A DNA stretch of 39,754 nucleotides. Source: Deltaproteobacteria bacterium. Lineage in GTDB: Bacteria > Myxococcota > JACPTQ01. Below are positions 31,501 through 39,680 of the stretch, piece by piece. The notes beneath the pieces were generated by a model. That model was not told the DNA's origin and did not search any database. It saw only the letters and a list, made by a program, of their open reading frames with translations. Position 1 is the first letter of the stretch. The number at the start of each line of letters is the position of its first letter. The stretch spans positions 1 to 39,754 of the forward strand of contig JACPTQ010000052.1 in the NCBI GenBank assembly GCA_016192705.1, read 5' to 3'. A program made the position numbers and the translations under genes.

Positions 31501-32430
31501 ATGGCTCGCCCGCCGCGCTCAACCTCGACCCCCATCATCCTCGCCAGCGTCGCCGTGCCGCTCGCCATCGCAATTCTCGTCGGCTGGATTCTGCTCATCG
31601 CGCTCAACATCGAACTCTCTCAGCACGTCGCGGGGCGCACGTGGCTTCTCGTCACGGGGGTCGTTTCGCTTGTTTTCATCATGGTGGTGCTTGTGCTCTT
31701 CAGCGTGTTCCTGGTGCGCGAAATCATGGAGGTGCGCCGGCAAAACAGTTTCATCGACTCGGTCACGCACGAACTCAAAAGCCCGCTCGCGTCGCTCAAG
31801 CTGTGCGCCGAAACGCTCGCCCGGGATGAGCTGTCGATCGCGCAACGCGAGGAGCTGCGACAGATGATGCTGGGCGATGTTGAGCGGTTGTCGGTTTTCA
31901 TTGACGATGTGCTTGAAGCAAGTCGAATCGCGCATGGTCTTGCGGGGGCTGGACAAACGGCGGACGAGGTCGACGTGGGCGAATTGGTGTCGCGGTGTGC
32001 TGCGAGCGTTGCAAAGCGACACAACGTCGATCCCGCGTCGGTCGTGGTTGATGTCGCCGCGCCGGTGCGCCTTGTGACGGATGTCCTCTCGCTCGAAATC
32101 GTTTTTAAAAACCTTCTCGACAACGCGGTGAAATACTCTGGTGACGTGGTGCGGGTCGTCGCGAAAGTCGATCGCGATACGGATGGGCGCGGAATCGTGA
32201 CCGTGCGCGACGAAGGGATTGGAATCGCGCGGCGACACTTACGGCGCGTGTTTGAGCGGTTTTATCGGGTGCAAAACGAGCCGGTGCGGGCGCGGCATGG
32301 GTCGGGGCTCGGGCTCTTTGTTGTCGCTTCGCTCGTCGAGCACTTGGGTGGGAAGATTGTCGCGCAGTCAGACGGCGAAGGTTTCGGGACGATGATGCGC
32401 GTGACGTTGCCGAGGAGTGAAACGCGATGA
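31501..32430 (+). CDS. Membrane histidine kinase, PhoR-like
   Basis: The 309-residue kinase starts at ATG 31501. Two transmembrane helices (residues ~12-35 and ~47-72) enclose a very short extracytoplasmic loop, so ligand sensing is probably intramembrane or by a partner. HisKA carries the phospho-acceptor in FIDSVTHELKSPLASLKL near residue 90. HATPase_c has NLLDNAVKYS, DEGIGI and GSGLGLFVVASLVEHLGG. No PAS or HAMP domain is evident. The stop overlaps the response regulator start (ATGA), so the two are translationally coupled and form a pair. Confidence 0.92.
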   Translation: MARPPRSTSTPIILASVAVPLAIAILVGWILLIALNIELSQHVAGRTWLLVTGVVSLVFIMVVLVLFSVFLVREIMEVRRQNSFIDSVTHELKSPLASLKLCAETLARDELSIAQREELRQMMLGDVERLSVFIDDVLEASRIAHGLAGAGQTADEVDVGELVSRCAASVAKRHNVDPASVVVDVAAPVRLVTDVLSLEIVFKNLLDNAVKYSGDVVRVVAKVDRDTDGRGIVTVRDEGIGIARRHLRRVFERFYRVQNEPVRARHGSGLGLFVVASLVEHLGGKIVAQSDGEGFGTMMRVTLPRSETR

Positions 32431-33134
32431 CCGAAGCCGAGCCGCGAATTTTGGTTGTCGAGGATGAACGGCATTTGTCGAGTGGGCTGAAGCTCAACTT
32501 CGAGCTTGAAGGGTATGCGGTCGACGTTGCCGAGACCGCGCGCGAGGCGGGAAACCTGCTCGTGCGATCGGGCCGGTACGACGCAATCCTTCTCGATATT
32601 ATGCTGCCCGACCTCGACGGTTTCGCGCTCTGCGAAAAGCTGCGCGCCGCGGGGAATTTCACGCCGGTCATCATGCTCACGGCACGCGGGTCGGCGATCG
32701 ATCGCGTGCGAGGTCTCGAAGTCGGTGCGGACGACTACGTGGCAAAGCCGTTCGATCTCAAAGAGCTGCTCGCGCGGGTTCGATCCGTGCTTCGGCGCCG
32801 CGGGTGGGATCGTGATGGCGCGGCGGCACCGGCCCGTGAGCTTTCGTTTGGTCGCGCTCGCGTCAACTTCGATTCACACGCCGTGACGGTCGATGGTCGC
32901 GCGATTGCGTTGACGCAGCTCGAGATCGACTTGCTTCGTTTTTTCGCCGACAATGCGGGACGCGTCGTGTCACGGGCTGAGCTGCTCGAAAAGGTGTGGA
33001 AGCTTCGAAACGCGCCGAATACGCGCTCGGTCGACAATTTTATTGGGCGTTTGCGCAAGCACTTCGAGTCCGACGCCGACCGGCCGGTACACTTCATCGC
33101 GGTGCGCGGCGCGGGTTATAGGTTTCAGCCTTGA
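32427..33134 (+). CDS. OmpR/PhoB-family response regulator
   Basis: The 235-residue DNA-binding regulator has a receiver with VVEDERHL, phospho-acceptor Asp in ILLDIMLPDLDGF, TAR in VIMLTARGS and Lys in DDYVAKPF. The winged helix has LTQLEIDLLRFFADNAGRVV, RSVDNFIGRLRKHFE and VRGAGYRFQP. The ATG overlaps the kinase stop. It is the likely reader of the direct repeats at 31400-31438. The targets may include its own operon and the divergent radical SAM gene (inference from position). Confidence 0.95.
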   Translation: MTEAEPRILVVEDERHLSSGLKLNFELEGYAVDVAETAREAGNLLVRSGRYDAILLDIMLPDLDGFALCEKLRAAGNFTPVIMLTARGSAIDRVRGLEVGADDYVAKPFDLKELLARVRSVLRRRGWDRDGAAAPARELSFGRARVNFDSHAVTVDGRAIALTQLEIDLLRFFADNAGRVVSRAELLEKVWKLRNAPNTRSVDNFIGRLRKHFESDADRPVHFIAVRGAGYRFQP

Positions 33135-33158
33135 CCCGTCAACCGCGGCGCGTATAGT
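33131..33158 (+). promoter_or_regulatory. Promoter of small membrane protein gene
   Basis: TTGACC (33131-33136) and TATAGT (33153-33158) have a 16-bp spacer; this is one of the best sigma70-like matches in the window. The -35 overlaps the response regulator stop codon. Confidence 0.65.
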
Positions 33159-33190
33159 CGGACGTCAAGAGCGCGGAGCGGAGACGACAC

Positions 33191-33358
33191 ATGGAGTATT
33201 TTCTCGAAATCCTTACGAAGGCCGACAACATCCCGATCGTGTTCATGGTCATCCTCATTCTTTTTTACACGGGATGGGCGCTTCAGCAGGCGTGGACGAA
33301 CGACAAGCTCATCGACGAGGGGCGTGAGAGCGACATCGTCAAGAAGATGCGCGAGTAG
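33191..33358 (+). CDS. 55-residue single-helix membrane protein
   Basis: ATG 33191 has GGAG 7 nt upstream and a strong promoter. The product has a short amphipathic N-terminus (MEYFLEILTKADN), one transmembrane helix (IPIVFMVILILFYTGWAL) and a charged C-terminal tail (NDKLIDEGRESDIVKKMRE). The pattern DNIPIVxM followed by a Trp/Ala-rich helix end and a charged NDKLI tail reminds me of small subunits encoded near cytochrome b-type complexes in deltaproteobacteria, but no such complex is here and I do not assign it. Its own promoter and ribosome-binding site make it a convincing gene. Confidence 0.75.
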   Translation: MEYFLEILTKADNIPIVFMVILILFYTGWALQQAWTNDKLIDEGRESDIVKKMRE

Positions 33359-33390
33359 CGCGTTCGATCGCGCTGGGTTAGATCGAGCGG

Positions 33391-34437
33391 GTGCACGTTT
33401 TCATCTGTTCTGCAGGGTTTGAGCCGGCGCTTGTCGCTCTGCTGGGCGGCGGTAAAGCCTGGGGACCGGGCGTTGTCGCGGTTGGCGATGCGCATGTTGT
33501 GGCGGCGACCGACCCCATGTTTGCGCGCCAGATCTTGCCCGACGCGACGGCGGTTTTTGGAGCGTCGATTCGCGAGCTCGCGGAGCGGGCGCTTGAGATT
33601 GTTTTGTCGCGGCTCGAACAATGTCCTGGTCCGTGGCGTCTCGACGTGTTTGCGCCCGATTCGCCCGTCGATGCGAATCTCCACGGAGAGACCGATCGTC
33701 GCGCGTCGCTAGTTCGCGATCGGTTCGTCGTCGAGTTGAAGGCCCGGCGTCGCGCTGTTGGTCGCCGGCGTACGGAGGACGCGGGGGCAATGCGCGTTCA
33801 ACTCCTTCTCATGGATCGCGATCGGCTGATCGTCAGTTTGGCGACGCCCGTCGCTCTCGCATGTGGAGCGCTTTGGCCGTCACCCTTCGTTGGGGGTCGC
33901 CCCGCGATCGGCGACGACTGGGACGCTCCGTCGAGTGCATTTCGTAAACTCGAAGAAGCGCTTCGGTGGATGGGAACAGACATCGCTTTGGGCGCGCGCG
34001 TCGTTGACCTTGGTGCCGCACCCGGGGGTTGGTCGCATGTGGCGTTGAAGCGCGGTGCGAGCGTCGTTGCGGTCGATCGCGCCGACCTCGATCCCCGCGT
34101 TGGGACTCACCCGCGTCTTACCCACGTGCGCCGCACCGCTTTTTCGTTTGAGCCGGACGACCCACCCGTTGATTGGCTGCTGTGCGATGTTATTGCGGCG
34201 CCAGAAAAAAGCAGGGGGCTCCTTGATCGATGGCTGTCCAAAGACTGGTGTCGCCATTTCGCTTTTCATTTGAAGTTCAAGGGGCGCGGCGATTATCGAC
34301 TTGCGGAAGGCGCTGTGAAATCCGCGAGAGATAGCGGATTTGTCGTCCGCGCGAAGCATCTTTTTCACGACAAGAACGAAGTCACGTTGTGGGGGCGACG
34401 CGCACCTCGCGAAATGGCGCCGCCAACGTTACGCTGA
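33391..34437 (+). CDS. RlmM-like 23S rRNA ribose methyltransferase
   Basis: The 348-residue protein (GTG 33391) fits the RlmM class, which 2'-O-methylates C2498 of 23S rRNA. The N-terminal ~170 residues include a THUMP-like region (RIELA-type strands, LDVFAPDS, MRVQLLLMDRDRLIVS). A SAM-binding Rossmann domain follows: ALRWMGTDIALGARVVDLGA then APGGWSHVALKRG (motif I), VVAVDRADLD, DWLLCDVIAAPEK (catalytic Asp) and FHLKFKGRGDY (Lys). The KDKE-type catalytic set of RrmJ-fold methyltransferases appears complete. It is less similar to E. coli RlmM than a strict orthologue would be, so I leave the symbol empty. Confidence 0.85.
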   Translation: MHVFICSAGFEPALVALLGGGKAWGPGVVAVGDAHVVAATDPMFARQILPDATAVFGASIRELAERALEIVLSRLEQCPGPWRLDVFAPDSPVDANLHGETDRRASLVRDRFVVELKARRRAVGRRRTEDAGAMRVQLLLMDRDRLIVSLATPVALACGALWPSPFVGGRPAIGDDWDAPSSAFRKLEEALRWMGTDIALGARVVDLGAAPGGWSHVALKRGASVVAVDRADLDPRVGTHPRLTHVRRTAFSFEPDDPPVDWLLCDVIAAPEKSRGLLDRWLSKDWCRHFAFHLKFKGRGDYRLAEGAVKSARDSGFVVRAKHLFHDKNEVTLWGRRAPREMAPPTLR

Positions 34438-34563
34438 GGGTCATGCGGGCGTGGGTGTTGTGTCCGGCGAAACGTCGTTTCTCAAATCGACGACGGTCGA
34501 TGCGAGTGTGAACGGCGATGTGAGCGTGCAAGTTGATGGCACGCTGCTCTCCCAATAGGGGCG

Positions 34564-36462
34564 TCAGCGTTCGCGGGGCTTGATGATGAGCTTGTTGTCG
34601 CTGTCCGGGAGGACAGTGATTTCGCGCGTCTCGACGGGCGTGCCGGCTGCGTGGCGAATCGTAACGATTCGTTTCCCGGAACGAACGCCGTGAATTTTTG
34701 TGACGGGGAGCGGCAGGTCGAGCGCTTTTCCGTCAAGGAGGACCGTCACGCCGTCGGGTGCTCGGACGACGAGCGTCCCGGTGCGCGGTGGCTCTGGCGC
34801 GGGGCGAGGAGCGGGCGCGGGGGCGGATGGCAGGTCGAGACGCGCGGCGGCGGCACTGGGCGCAGATGGTCGTGCGCGTTGCTTCGGAGCGCGGCGCGGC
34901 AAATCGTCGCGGGTGCGCCGGGCGTCCATGCGGGATGCGGGAGCGGGTGCGGGAGCGGGTGCGGGAGCGGGAGCGGCGGCGGGTGCGGGAGCGGGAGCGG
35001 GTGCGGGAGCGGCGGCGGGTGCGGGTGCGGGAGCGGGAGCGGGAGCGGTTGCGGGGATTTGACGCAAAGGCGCCGGGACGCCAAGAAGAGAAGGAGCTGT
35101 TTTAGCGTCTTTGCGGCTTTGCGCCTCTGCGTTGAAATCCCCTGCGGGCGCGGGTGCGGGAGCGGGTGCGGGAGCGGGTGCGGTTGTTCGATCGGACAAC
35201 GCAAACACGAGCGCCACGACCGCAGTGGCCGTCGTTGCTGCAGCGCCCACCCAAGCACGCGTCTTTCGACTTCGTGGCTGGGCGGGCAGCGCCTCACCCG
35301 AGACGGTGTTTGTCGCGGTGTGGGCAATGCGGTCGGCCGTCGCGCGCGCGCGGCTCGCTTCTCCGATTCCCTTTTGCTTCAACGCCTTCCCAGGTTCTGG
35401 CGTGGCGGTGCGCGTGTCGGCTTGCCACGTGCCTGGCACGACCGTCGGATCTGGAAGCGATTTCGCCTCGGTTGCCGTCAGCACCTGCGTTGGCTCGCGC
35501 GTCCGATTTTCGTCGGCCTCGCCGCCAAACAAAAAACTCATCCACTCGCCGAGCGTCGACTCGTCGGCGCCGCCAAGCGTCGCGATCGCCCGCCCCACTT
35601 CGCGCACCACTTCGTCAGCCCCCTGAAACCGGTCGTCCTTTTTTCGCGCCAGCAGCTTCGACACGATTTCCCACGTCCCATCGCTTTCGCTGCTCGACTG
35701 CAATCCATCCGGGACTTTCGGTGTCCCCATGAGTATCCGCGCGAGGACTTCGCTGTCCGAATCGCCTTGAAACGGCTTTTCGCCGTACAGCATTTCAAAG
35801 AGCACGATCCCAAGCGCGAAAAGATCGCTCCGCGCGTCGATCGACTCACCGGCCGCCTGCTCAGGCGACATGTAGGTGATCTTCCCTTTGAGCACGCCGG
35901 TGCGCGTCATTCCCGCGCGGGACGTGGCTTTTGCGATGCCAAAGTCGGAAATCTTCACCTCGCCCGAGTACGACACGAGGATGTTGTGGGGCGATATGTC
36001 GCGGTGGACGATCCCGAGGGGCACGCCATCGACGCGTCGTCCGTGCGCGTAAGCGAGGCCCCGCGCCACTTCGCGTGCAATGTGAAGTGCGAGCGCAGGC
36101 GCCAAGCGTTTTCCGACACGCCGCGCCTTCTCAAGGATGCGCCGCAAATCGTGACCGTCAACAAACTCCATCGCGAGATAAAAAACACCGTCGACCTGGT
36201 CAAACTCGTGAACCTGAACGATGTTCGCGTGTTGCAGCCGGGCGACAAGCTTCGCTTCGTCTTGGAACATCCGCACAAATTCATCGTCCTCGCCAAACTG
36301 CGGCAGGATGCGCTTGATGACGACCTCTTTCTCGAAACCCGCGGCACCAAACGACTTCGCGAGAAAAACCTCGGCCATGCCGCCAACCGCAAGTCGACGA
36401 ACGAGCGTGTACTTGCCGAAGGGCTGCGGCGCGATCTCATGCATTCTTGACGTAAGTGACAT
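34564..36462 (-). CDS. Ser/Thr protein kinase with Pro/Ala linker and PEGA-like tail
   Basis: The start is ATG 36462 (MSLTSRMHEIAP); 36492 and 36444 are alternatives and ribosome-binding sites are weak. The Hanks kinase domain (residues ~15-275) is complete: LAVGGMAEVFLA glycine loop, VIKRIL Lys, catalytic HRDISPHNILV, DFGIAKA, and SPEQAAGE. After a ~130-residue linker comes a transmembrane helix (WVGAAATTATAVVALVFAL). Outside it lies a Pro/Ala spacer split by a 90-bp palindromic repeat coding FNAEAQSRKDAK, then a PEGA-like module (TLVVRAPDGVTVLLDGKAL, IVTIRHAAG). The cytoplasmic kinase is thus coupled to an extracytoplasmic PEGA domain. The likely substrate-recognising partner class includes FHA proteins. 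It has no obvious operon. Confidence 0.9.
   Translation of the reverse strand: MSLTSRMHEIAPQPFGKYTLVRRLAVGGMAEVFLAKSFGAAGFEKEVVIKRILPQFGEDDEFVRMFQDEAKLVARLQHANIVQVHEFDQVDGVFYLAMEFVDGHDLRRILEKARRVGKRLAPALALHIAREVARGLAYAHGRRVDGVPLGIVHRDISPHNILVSYSGEVKISDFGIAKATSRAGMTRTGVLKGKITYMSPEQAAGESIDARSDLFALGIVLFEMLYGEKPFQGDSDSEVLARILMGTPKVPDGLQSSSESDGTWEIVSKLLARKKDDRFQGADEVVREVGRAIATLGGADESTLGEWMSFLFGGEADENRTREPTQVLTATEAKSLPDPTVVPGTWQADTRTATPEPGKALKQKGIGEASRARATADRIAHTATNTVSGEALPAQPRSRKTRAWVGAAATTATAVVALVFALSDRTTAPAPAPAPAPAPAGDFNAEAQSRKDAKTAPSLLGVPAPLRQIPATAPAPAPAPAPAAAPAPAPAPAPAAAPAPAPAPAPAPASRMDARRTRDDLPRRAPKQRARPSAPSAAAARLDLPSAPAPAPRPAPEPPRTGTLVVRAPDGVTVLLDGKALDLPLPVTKIHGVRSGKRIVTIRHAAGTPVETREITVLPDSDNKLIIKPRER
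34928..35185 (+). repeat. GCGGGTGCGGGAGC simple repeat in kinase gene, split by a palindrome
   Basis: Tandem 6/12-bp units (GCGGGTGCGGGAGCGGGAGC and variants) cover 34928-35052 and 35143-35185, coding Pro/Ala on the minus strand. The 90-bp palindromic element at 35053-35142 interrupts the array. The unit resembles the Ala/Asp/Gly repeat at 7037-7270. Confidence 0.8.
35053..35142 (-). repeat. 90-bp palindromic dispersed-type repeat in frame in kinase gene
   Basis: The ends are long inverted arms: GGGGATTTGACGCAAAGGCG at 35053 pairs with GCCTCTGCGTTGAAATCCCC ending at 35142 apart from a few mismatches. The central part repeats GCAAAG/GTCTTTGCGGC units. It is 30 codons long and translates as DFNAEAQSRKDAKTAPSLLG; NAKAQRRKDAK-type peptides from CGCAAAGGCGCAAAG repeats are known to me from many bacterial genomes, so this is probably a mobile or amplified element, not kinase sequence. 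It lies within the Pro/Ala spacer, which tolerates insertions. Confidence 0.7.
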
Positions 36463-36596
36463 CGGCTCCGTCACCCAATTTGACCGATCCATTGGATGTG
36501 CGCAACCGATATTGAAAAAGAGCGGAGTGAACTGTGATCGCTTGTTGCGTTGGCGACGGTTTCGCGCAACGTGTCACGGCGCGGTGGTGACGTGGT

Positions 36597-37940
36597 TCAT
36601 TGTGCGATCTCCGCCTTCAGCGCGCGCGCCTTCTCAGTTTCGCCGGCGCGTTCGGCGGCGAGTCGCATCGCCTTCAAAAACGCTCGCCTGTTGCCAAGGC
36701 GTGCGGCGCAGCCTTCGAGATGCGTGAGGGCCAGGGCGGGCCGGTCGGCCAGCGCATACGCGCCCGCGTGGAGTCGACAGATTTCGGGTGAAAGGGGGTA
36801 AGCGCGCGCGGTGTGCTGCCAAAGCGCGACGCCGTTTCGCCAAATCTCGGTTTGCGTGAGGCAAAACGGTGCGAAGGTGAGCGGAAGGACCGCAGCGGCG
36901 ATGAAACGGACGGATCGCGCGAGGCTTGTGGTTGCGCGCGCAAGCGCAAGCGCGATCAGCGCAGCGACGAAGACGAGCGGGAGATAGAGGTGTGCGTCGC
37001 CGACGTCGTGCGTCATCGGGATGATGTTGGCCCCAGGCGCGAGGGCGGCGCCGAAAAGGAGCAGCAGTGGCCAGGCACGCGATGCACGACTGCGGCGAAG
37101 AAGGACAAACGCGACGAGCGCAACGACGCCGGCGATACCGATGATCGCGGTCGCGTCTGTCCAGGAGGGCGTGTCGTGGATGTAGACGGGGCGCAGGTCA
37201 AACGGTGGGAAGAAGAGCGTAAACTTGAGGCCCAGCGTCAGAAAGACGCGTAAGGGAAAGGGGGCGACGGCATCTTTAGCGATGGCGAGATGAGCCGCAG
37301 GCGATGCGGCCATGAAAACAGACAGTCCGACGACGATCATGAGCGACGGGAGGATGGCAAGAATCGACCGCCGCGAGAATCCGCGAATCAAGACGACGGC
37401 CACGGGAATCGCGAAGACGCTCGCCTTAGAAAACGCCGCGCAAACAAAGAGCATGTTCGCAAGCACATCGGTGCGCAGGGTCGGGCCGCGGGCGAGCCAA
37501 TGATAAAGCGCGCCAAGTGCGAATGTCGTTGCGAGGAGGTCTTTGCGACCGACAATCCAGCTCACAGGCTCCGCGACAAGCGGATGCGTCGCGAAAATGA
37601 GTGCGCCCACAACAGCGAAGAGGCGCGCGATGCCCAAGCGCGGAAGCAGCATGAAGACGAGGACGACGTTCAGTGCGTGCAGGAAGACGTTGACGGCATG
37701 ATACCCAGCCGGGGTGAAGCCGTGGAGCGCGTGGTTGAGCGAGTAAGTGAGGTTCGTGACGATTGTGGTGTAGCCGAGGGAGTTCCAAAACGACGAGGCG
37801 GAAGGGTCGGGGGCGGCGATGTTGGGGTTTCGCCAGAGGTGGTCGAAGTCGTCCCAGTTGACAAAGTCAAAGCCGACGGTGTGCGCGAAGAGCGCGGCGG
37901 CGAGGGCGAAAAGAACGAGTGGTAGTGGGCGCGCCTTCAT
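36597..37940 (-). CDS. GT-C type multi-spanning glycosyltransferase-like protein (TMTC-like)
   Basis: The start is ATG 37940, overlapping the stop of the upstream gene (ATGA); GTG/ATG further upstream are rejected. It is ~447 residues with about ten transmembrane helices. After the first helix, DFVNWDDFDHLWRNPNI carries the acidic pair that is the catalytic site of GT-C enzymes. The later HPLVAEPVSWIVGRKDLLA is the signature of TMTC/PMT-like proteins. The soluble C-terminal ~70 residues (PEICRLHAGAYALADRPALAL onward) look like a short TPR. It probably transfers a sugar from a polyprenyl carrier outside the inner membrane. No acceptor is indicated. Confidence 0.8.
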   Translation of the reverse strand: MKARPLPLVLFALAAALFAHTVGFDFVNWDDFDHLWRNPNIAAPDPSASSFWNSLGYTTIVTNLTYSLNHALHGFTPAGYHAVNVFLHALNVVLVFMLLPRLGIARLFAVVGALIFATHPLVAEPVSWIVGRKDLLATTFALGALYHWLARGPTLRTDVLANMLFVCAAFSKASVFAIPVAVVLIRGFSRRSILAILPSLMIVVGLSVFMAASPAAHLAIAKDAVAPFPLRVFLTLGLKFTLFFPPFDLRPVYIHDTPSWTDATAIIGIAGVVALVAFVLLRRSRASRAWPLLLLFGAALAPGANIIPMTHDVGDAHLYLPLVFVAALIALALARATTSLARSVRFIAAAVLPLTFAPFCLTQTEIWRNGVALWQHTARAYPLSPEICRLHAGAYALADRPALALTHLEGCAARLGNRRAFLKAMRLAAERAGETEKARALKAEIAQ

Positions 37941-39484
37941 GGTGGAAGCGTACCTTGGAACGGTATCCAAGTTTCGACACAGATGTGCGTTGCGCGCGGA
38001 TCGCACGTTCCGTTCGTTGCCGGGTCACGCGGAAACCACCTGAGAGCGTAGATCGGGAGAATCTCGTTGGGCGCCTCTTTCCCGGGGTACAGCCACGTCT
38101 TCACGAGCACCATTGTGACGCCAGGCGCCGCGATCGATTCGACGTCGTCTGGAATCGGAAGGCCGTACCGTCGGAAGGTCATGCGCCCCCAATGGATGGA
38201 AATTTTCTGTCGTGTGTAAAAAATCTGTGCGGGCGCGCCAAAGTCGTAGATGTAAAACGTTGTGTCTTGTTCATGGAAATTTCGCTCGCGCGGATAAAAC
38301 GCGTGCATGGTGCCGAGCAATGTGACGGGCGCCGCCGGGTTTTTCGTCGCGATCGCGCGAGCGGTTTTTCCGTGGTGGTCGCTTCGGTAAAAGGGGTCGG
38401 TGAGGCGCGCCATCTCTGGGACGACGCCCGCGAAGAGAACCAACGCAGCGAGCACGGCTGCTACAGGGCGAACACGGTGGAGCGAGGCGAGACCAAAGCC
38501 TTGCGCGAGGGCGAAAATCGGCAGGAGCGGAATGAGATAGCGGGCTTCGACGTACCCAGGGACGAAGAGGAAGCCGAGGAAAACGAGACCGCCGACGAAT
38601 GGGCCTGCGACCGGGAGCGTGGGGCGGCGTCGCAAGAACTCCACGGCGCCGATCGCAATGAGGACGACCCCCGCAGGAGTTAGCGATTCCCAGATGAACG
38701 AAAAAACGATGAGCGGCGGTTGCGAAGAGGCGTGGACGGCGTCCCAGTATCCGATGAGAATCCGCACGACTTCGACGAGACCGGAAAAAAAGTCGACGCC
38801 CTTTTCCAGCGCGAGAAGAGTCCCCGTGGCCAATGCGTAAAGGGCGAGTCCGCCGAAGCTTGCGGCCGCGGCGTTCCGCGCGGCGCGAAGGCGAGTTCCC
38901 TGGGGCGGTCGCACGACGCCAACAATGAGGCTGACAATGGGGATGAGCGCGACTTGTGGGCGGCCGAGGGCGCAAAACGCGAGGATAAGCGCGCGGAGTA
39001 TGAGTTGCCGCCAACGGATTTCCTTCTCTCGCTCGGTGTCCCAGAACCATAATGCGACCGCGAGGGCGGAGGCGAGGTCCGGCATTGCGAACGGCGCGAA
39101 GTGGATGAAGAGCCGATTCCACGCGATGACACCGATGAGGATGGTGAGCGGCAGCGTCGGAAGGCGGCGCCGAATCCACAGCGCGGTGACGACAAGGAGC
39201 GCCAGGTGCAAGAGGAACGTCGCGCCGTGGTAAACGATGAGGTCGGGGTAGGCCCCCGCAAAGCGAAACGGTGCGAAGAGGAGTGCGAAGAACGCGACGG
39301 CGAAAAAGTTCTTTGGGTACGAAATCGTGTTGGGTTCGCCCCAAAGGTGCCAGCTCGAAACGATGAGGTCGTACGTGTCGTAATAATCGAGGTCGATGGC
39401 GATCGCCGCCCAGCCAAGAAACGCCGCCGTGGCGATGGTGAGTGCACCGGCGATTCTCGTGACGACCGGGGTCGCGCGGTCCAT
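37937..39484 (-). CDS. GT-C type membrane glycosyltransferase-like protein (GT39/ArnT-like)
   Basis: The start is ATG 39484, 7 nt after a -10 box; the longer frame is rejected. The 515 residues have a first transmembrane helix followed by DLDYYDTYDLIVSSWHLWG with the acidic residues expected of GT-C enzymes, then about nine hydrophobic helices and an extracytoplasmic C-terminal domain of ~160 residues (FYRSDHHGKTARAIATKN, RNFHEQDTTFYIYDFG). The family and substrate are unassigned. Translation of the next gene is coupled through ATGA. Both genes lie directly downstream of module C copy 3. Confidence 0.75.
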   Translation of the reverse strand: MDRATPVVTRIAGALTIATAAFLGWAAIAIDLDYYDTYDLIVSSWHLWGEPNTISYPKNFFAVAFFALLFAPFRFAGAYPDLIVYHGATFLLHLALLVVTALWIRRRLPTLPLTILIGVIAWNRLFIHFAPFAMPDLASALAVALWFWDTEREKEIRWRQLILRALILAFCALGRPQVALIPIVSLIVGVVRPPQGTRLRAARNAAAASFGGLALYALATGTLLALEKGVDFFSGLVEVVRILIGYWDAVHASSQPPLIVFSFIWESLTPAGVVLIAIGAVEFLRRRPTLPVAGPFVGGLVFLGFLFVPGYVEARYLIPLLPIFALAQGFGLASLHRVRPVAAVLAALVLFAGVVPEMARLTDPFYRSDHHGKTARAIATKNPAAPVTLLGTMHAFYPRERNFHEQDTTFYIYDFGAPAQIFYTRQKISIHWGRMTFRRYGLPIPDDVESIAAPGVTMVLVKTWLYPGKEAPNEILPIYALRWFPRDPATNGTCDPRATHICVETWIPFQGTLPP

Positions 39485-39491
39485 GCGCGAG

Positions 39492-39497
39492 AGCATA
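39492..39497 (-). promoter_or_regulatory. -10 box of GT-C operon
   Basis: Minus-strand TATGCT lies exactly 7 nt before ATG 39484. No good -35 is visible. Module C copy 3 ends ~43 nt upstream. Confidence 0.45.
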
Positions 39498-39539
39498 CAG
39501 GTTTTTTCGCGCGGCGAACGCTCGTTGCAACGCACCCCA

Positions 39540-39621
39540 ATCCCCGGTTAAGCGGTTCGTTCGCTCGTCAGCGTGAGGGTCGACAGGAGCCCGCTTCGGC
39601 GCGCCGACGTCCTCGGGTCTG
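39540..39621 (-). repeat. Module C repeat, copy 3 (82 bp)
   Basis: Minus-strand copy of the element at 418-499, again 82 bp, from CAGACCCGAGGACG to TTAACCGGGGAT. It reads toward the GT-C operon start at 39484. 39622-39680 between it and module B is unique sequence. Confidence 0.9.
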
Positions 39622-39680
39622 AACGCGAACGAGCGCTCGAGCCACTGTTTTCTGGCGTGCGAAATCTCGGAGATTCGCAT

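Noticed and set aside
34451-34558. Possible 35-residue ORF (SGETSFLKSTTVDASVNGDV) after the RlmM-like gene
   Set aside because: It looks protein-like but has no ribosome-binding site or promoter and no recognisable family; it may be a gene remnant, too weak to annotate.
34651-36450. 599-residue plus-strand ORF opposite the Ser/Thr kinase
   Set aside because: The kinase motifs are unambiguous on the minus strand; this ORF is Gly/Arg/Cys-rich shadow including translated simple repeat.
38271-39680. Long minus-strand ORF overlapping the GT-C gene in another frame
   Set aside because: Its Arg/Pro/His-rich composition is typical of an out-of-frame shadow in high-GC DNA; the overlapping frame has clear membrane helices.
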